A DNA stretch of 64,000 nt, taken from NCBI RefSeq assembly GCF_040881935.1, contig NZ_JBBECH010000017.1:83583-147582 (forward strand), read 5' to 3'. A model generated the notes under the pieces. That model did no database searches and had not been told where the DNA came from. It worked only from the letters and a program-made list of their open reading frames with translations. The first letter of the stretch is position 1, and each line of letters begins with the position of its first letter. Positions 60,831 through 64,000 of the stretch are shown here, in pieces. This DNA is from Saccharospirillum sp040881935. Lineage in GTDB: Bacteria > Pseudomonadota > Gammaproteobacteria > Pseudomonadales > Natronospirillaceae. The position numbers and the translations under genes are program-made.

Positions 60831-61006
60831 GCGATCTCTCTCATCCGGACTCTAACCGTCGGCTCTGGCATCTCACCAGATCTGCTGACCTCGCTGTGAA
60901 GCAACGGAATAAACCCATCGTCACCGCGAGCGCTCGCGGGCTGCTGACCTGAGCCATGGGCCGATCAGATACCGCCGGTGGGGAATTTCGCCCCGCCCTG
61001 AGAACG
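60831..61006 (-). promoter_or_regulatory. FMN riboswitch (RFN element) upstream of ribH
   Basis: On the minus strand, the 5' half TCAGGGCGGGGCGAAATTCC (61003-60984) and CACCGGCGGTA, and the 3' half GCCGACGGTTAGAGTCCGG followed by ATGAGAGAGA (about 60864-60836), are near identical to E. coli ribB's RFN. The middle helix CCCGCGAGCGCTCGCGG is also there. Downstream, CCCT-AACCTTG-AGGG can sequester the ribH ribosome-binding site, so translational control is likely. Confidence 0.96.
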
Positions 61007-61100
61007 CTGCCGACGCACAAGCGCCGGACCGGCGGCAGTATACTGAATTTTCCGGGAAACGCACGATCAGGATGGGTGGACGCAGTGTTGCCAGCCAGCG

Positions 61101-62174
61101 TTAATCCAACAACGCGACCGATTTGATCAGCGCGTAGAGGCTGAGCCCGGGGCGCAACCCGAGCTGGCTGACCGCCCGTGACGTGACTTCGGCCAGCAAC
61201 AACTGGCCATCATTGGTGCGACAAGCCACCACAATGCGATGCTGGTGCGGCGGATCGATGCGTTCGATGGTCACCGGCAGGTGGTTCTGAATGCTGATGC
61301 GGTGGGGGTCGTCGAGCGACAGGCTGACGTCGCGTGCCAGTACGCGCAGCCGGATCGGTTGGCCGGCCCCGACCGTTTGGGTATCGGGAATCCAAAGCCG
61401 CGCCAGAGGCGGGCCGAAGGGCCGTACGCCATCGGCTTCGGGTTCGCCGGGAATGCCTTCCAGTATCGAAGCGGCACCAGCGTCATCGAACAGCGGTGAC
61501 TGCGGCCGGGCCAGCGCCTCGTGCAACGACTCGACGCGTGGAATCTGGCCAGCCTGCATAAAGGCGACCCGGTCAGCCAGCCGCGCCACTTCATCGGGCG
61601 CGTGGCTAACCATGATCATCGGCACGCCAGACTCGGCCGCCATGCGCGATAGAAACGGCATGATGTCGCGCTTGGTCTGGGTATCGAGCGCGGCCATCGG
61701 TTCATCTAGCAACAGCAATTGCGGGCTGATTAACAGCGCCCGGCCCAGCGAAATACGCTGGCGCTCGCCACCGGAGAGCTGGTCGATGCGCCGGTCGAGC
61801 AAAGCTTCGATGCCCAGCATTGCCGCGACCTCTGGCAAATGCAGCCGACGCTGAGCGGCGGGCGTGCGCCGATAGCCATACACCAGATTATCGCGAACCG
61901 ACAGATGCGCCAGCAGGCTGGGCTCCTGAAACACCAGGCCAATGCGCCGCCGGTGCAAGGGTACAAAAAGCCGGCCCTGTTGCCATGGGTGTTCGCCAAA
62001 CTGAACCCGGGCATCACCTACCCGTTCCAGACCGGCGATGATGCGCAACAGGGTGGTTTTGCCACACCCTGAGCGGCCAAACAGGGCGGTCACCCCGCAA
62101 AGCGGTAAGACCTGGTCTACGCTCAGTTCGAAGTTATCGCCATAGCGCAGCCTGGCTTGAATCTGCAACGTCAT
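61101..62174 (-). CDS. modC: Molybdate ABC transporter ATPase
   Basis: A 357-residue ATPase of the molybdate importer. Walker A is FGRSGCGKTTLLRIIAG, the signature LSGGERQRISLGRALL and Walker B LLLLDEPMAALD. After about residue 270 a Mop/TOBE domain follows (LRVLARDVSLSLDDPHRIS, HRIVVACRTNDGQLLLAEVTS), which binds molybdate and regulates transport. It overlaps the modB stop by four bases. Confidence 0.95.
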   Translation of the reverse strand: MTLQIQARLRYGDNFELSVDQVLPLCGVTALFGRSGCGKTTLLRIIAGLERVGDARVQFGEHPWQQGRLFVPLHRRRIGLVFQEPSLLAHLSVRDNLVYGYRRTPAAQRRLHLPEVAAMLGIEALLDRRIDQLSGGERQRISLGRALLISPQLLLLDEPMAALDTQTKRDIMPFLSRMAAESGVPMIMVSHAPDEVARLADRVAFMQAGQIPRVESLHEALARPQSPLFDDAGAASILEGIPGEPEADGVRPFGPPLARLWIPDTQTVGAGQPIRLRVLARDVSLSLDDPHRISIQNHLPVTIERIDPPHQHRIVVACRTNDGQLLLAEVTSRAVSQLGLRPGLSLYALIKSVALLD

Positions 62175-62857
62175 AACCGGACCACCTCAAAGCGACGGTT
62201 AATGCTGTAAACCACAAACAGGGTGACAAACGAGAAGACCAGCAACATCAGCGACAGGCTGTGCGCAGCGCCGTAATTCATGGCCTCCGCATGGTCATAA
62301 ATTAGCACTGAGAGCACCTTGGTCTCGCCGGGTATGCTGCCGCCGAGCATCAGAATTACCCCAAACTCGCCCAGCGTATGGGCGAAAGTAAGCGTCGCGG
62401 CGACCAGAAAACCGCCCCGGGTCAGTGGCAAAATCACGGTAAAGAACCGATCCCAGAAACCGGCGCCAAGGCTGCTGGCGACCTCCACCGGCCGACGCCC
62501 CAGGGTGCGAAATGCCTCGGTCAGCGGTTGCACGGCAAAGGGCAGGGAGTAAATCACCGAGGCGACCAGAATGCCCTCGAACGAAAACGCGAGATGTCGT
62601 AAGCCGATATTTTCCAGTGTCTCACCCACCAGCCCACGCGGCCCGAGCACGATCAGCAAATAGAACCCGAGCACCGTAGGCGGCAGTACCAGCGGCAAGG
62701 CAACAATGGCCTGCACCACGATGCGCACTGTAGACCGACCCTGAGCCAGCCACCAGGCCAGTGGCGTTGCCAGTACCAGCAAGATAACCGTGGTGTACAG
62801 ACACAGCCTGACGGTAACGCCAATCGCCTGCCACTCTGCAGGCCCGAGTTGGAACAT
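62171..62857 (-). CDS. modB: Molybdate ABC transporter permease
   Basis: A 228-residue inner-membrane permease with five or six helices. The EAA-type cytoplasmic loop and EFGVILMLGGSIPGETKVLSVLIYD are characteristic of ModB. It starts immediately after the modA stop (TGA then ATG) and overlaps modC. Confidence 0.95.
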   Translation of the reverse strand: MFQLGPAEWQAIGVTVRLCLYTTVILLVLATPLAWWLAQGRSTVRIVVQAIVALPLVLPPTVLGFYLLIVLGPRGLVGETLENIGLRHLAFSFEGILVASVIYSLPFAVQPLTEAFRTLGRRPVEVASSLGAGFWDRFFTVILPLTRGGFLVAATLTFAHTLGEFGVILMLGGSIPGETKVLSVLIYDHAEAMNYGAAHSLSLMLLVFSFVTLFVVYSINRRFEVVRL

Positions 62858-63652
62858 TCACTGCGCTCCCAAGTGTGATGGTGGCAAACCAAAGCCGTAT
62901 TGGGTCATGATCTCATGCGCCTGCTCGCTGCGCATAAAGTCGGCGAAAGCAAAAGCGCCAGGCTTGGTTGCACCGTGCCGGGTAACGACAAACCCCTGGG
63001 TTAGGGGGGCGTGCAGGCTATCATCAATCAGATGGTGGCCATGGCTGGCCAGGCCCGGAAACAACGCCAGCGAAAGGGCAATGATGCCCACATCGGCCGC
63101 GCCCGACTGGGCCATCTGTGCGGTCTGGGCGATGTTTTCACCGAAGACCAGTTTGCCTTGCACCGCCGCCCAGACCCCGGCGGCCATCAGCGCTTCCCGG
63201 GCTCTCATGCCGTAGGGTGCATGGGCCGGTTGGGCGATGGCGATGCGGTCAACGCGGTCGTCAGCCAGGTCAGTCAGGGTCAGGTTAGAGGCATCGATGG
63301 CGTTGCTCCAGAGCACTAGGCGGCCAATGGCGTAAACGGCGGGTTCAGTGGCGGTAAGCCCCCGCTCTTCAAGCAGACGCGGAAAGGCAATGTCGGCTGA
63401 GAAAAACACATCATAGGGCGCGCCGTTCACAATTTGCGTGGTCATCTTACCGGAGGAGCCGTAAATCACCTCGATGTCGGCCGCCGGGTTCGCCTGACGG
63501 TAAACCCCGACAATATCCTCCAGCGCATACCGCAGGTCGGAAGCCGCGGCGATCAGCAACGGGTCACTGGCCTGCACCGGCAGTACAAAGGCGAGCGATA
63601 GCACACTGGCAAGCATCCATCTACATCTACACGGATATTTCAGCAGAAACAC
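62858..63652 (-). CDS. modA: Molybdate-binding periplasmic protein
   Basis: A 264-residue binding protein with signal peptide (about 1-32, ending LPVQA). AAASDLRYALEDI, YGSSGKMTTQIVNGAPYDVFFSAD and APYGMRAREALMAAG match the ModA ligand loops. Start GTG 63652 is preceded by AGGAG eight bases upstream; the ATG-based frame is much longer and unlike ModA at the front. No ModE-type operator is seen in the upstream 150 bp. Confidence 0.92.
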   Translation of the reverse strand: MFLLKYPCRCRWMLASVLSLAFVLPVQASDPLLIAAASDLRYALEDIVGVYRQANPAADIEVIYGSSGKMTTQIVNGAPYDVFFSADIAFPRLLEERGLTATEPAVYAIGRLVLWSNAIDASNLTLTDLADDRVDRIAIAQPAHAPYGMRAREALMAAGVWAAVQGKLVFGENIAQTAQMAQSGAADVGIIALSLALFPGLASHGHHLIDDSLHAPLTQGFVVTRHGATKPGAFAFADFMRSEQAHEIMTQYGFGLPPSHLGAQ

Positions 63653-63802
63653 TTCCTTTCTCCTGATAAAGGGGCAACGTCTGGTACGGCCGTCGCTGGC
63701 CTGAACGGGTTGACTGACCGATTGTGAACACATCGTTCGTGCATTTCGAAACGTCGTCAAGCTCTCTATACTGCGCGCACCCGTTAGACACGCCGGAATA
63801 CC

Positions 63803-64000
63803 ATGCACTTCACTGCACCAGCACGATGGCCCGCTGCCCTGAACTTACTGGTTACCCTGGCCGTGGGCGCGCTTGGGGCGGTGATCTTCAGCATGCTGTC
63901 GTGGCCGTTACCCTGGATGCTGGGCAGCCTGACCTCGACACTGGTCGGCAGCCTGTTCGGGTTTACCCCTCATATTCCCATGCGATTGTTTACCGCCATG
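63803..64000 (+). CDS. AbrB-family membrane protein, 5' end only
   Basis: The first 66 residues of a polytopic membrane protein continue past the window. LVTLAVGALGAVIFSMLSWPLPWMLGSLTSTLVGSLFGF contains the PLPWMLGSL motif of the AbrB duplication family (proteins sometimes named AbrB or ammonia monooxygenase-like), whose function is unclear. It is divergent from modABC, with a TATACT-like -10 near 63769. Confidence 0.75.
   Translation, partial: MHFTAPARWPAALNLLVTLAVGALGAVIFSMLSWPLPWMLGSLTSTLVGSLFGFTPHIPMRLFTAM

Noticed and set aside
63653..63802. ModE operator upstream of modA
   Set aside because: No ATCGNTATATA-type half-sites are visible in the gap.
1..64000. CRISPR arrays, prophage, insertion sequences, defence systems
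   Set aside because: No arrays of spaced repeats, integrase, transposase or known defence genes were seen; the window is core-genome in character.

Overview
This window is a contiguous piece of a gammaproteobacterial chromosome that spans the chromosomal replication origin. The core order mnmE-yidC-rnpA-rpmH-[oriC]-dnaA-dnaN-recF-gyrB, palindromic parS sites just beyond oriC, an aa3-type cytochrome c oxidase cluster, cytochrome c4, DsbA and Lrp/LysR regulators fit a free-living, aerobic, probably marine bacterium of the Oceanospirillales/Alteromonadales type (Saccharospirillum, Reinekea and Marinobacter-like groups are my best guess, from protein look only). GC is moderate to high, except in the AT-rich origin. 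I see no phage, insertion sequence or CRISPR array.

Layout. (1) 1-9.4 kb: the 5' part of a SET-type sugar efflux transporter, three aldo/keto reductases on the minus strand with a divergent LysR regulator, a small outer-membrane barrel protein, then a minus-strand run of small conserved genes (SEC-C/UPF0149, DUF1244, SUI1/YciH, FrnE-like DsbA, FAD oxidoreductase). (2) 9.7-11.6 kb: ribA and a lysophospholipase-like hydrolase. (3) 11.6-22.3 kb: the origin block, with genes transcribed away from an AT-rich, DnaA-box-bearing gap at about 15.7-16.0 kb. (4) 22.3-34.5 kb: parS sites, an alkyltransferase-like protein, peroxiredoxin, GNAT, a 7TM hybrid histidine kinase, EEP nuclease, dsbA, cytochrome c4, engB, yheV-purE-purK, an unrecognised helical protein and a MATE pump. 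(5) 34.9-43.6 kb: the cytochrome c oxidase structural and assembly genes plus haem A synthesis (coxB-coxA-cox11-coxC, SURF1, ctaA-ctaB, sco). (6) 43.5-54.7 kb: a B12-binding protein behind a cobalamin riboswitch, proline iminopeptidase, dtd, a TPR-GAF-GGDEF cyclase, an OmpA lipoprotein, Lrp, tRNA-Pro(CGG), a fourth aldo/keto reductase, and a DUF898/M48 pair. (7) 54.9-64 kb: copA behind a CueR-type promoter, a frameshifted Cache-PAS-GGDEF gene, ribH behind an FMN riboswitch, modABC and the start of an AbrB-family membrane protein.

The most unusual thing is a family of four dispersed intergenic elements (835-924, 4317-4500, 22348-22460, 54782-54892). Each folds into the same Y-shaped structure: a roughly 30-bp outer stem whose sequence differs from copy to copy but stays self-complementary, closed by a conserved core with two small hairpins capped by TCCA/TCCC loops. 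Stem lengths are held constant while the bases covary, which points to selection on structure. I cannot match it to a named repeat family from memory. Other points worth a second look are three parS-like sites without nearby parAB, an rnpA with no ATG/GTG/TTG start, no intact yidD, and a barrel protein with a CH-x8-YHCH motif at its mature N terminus.
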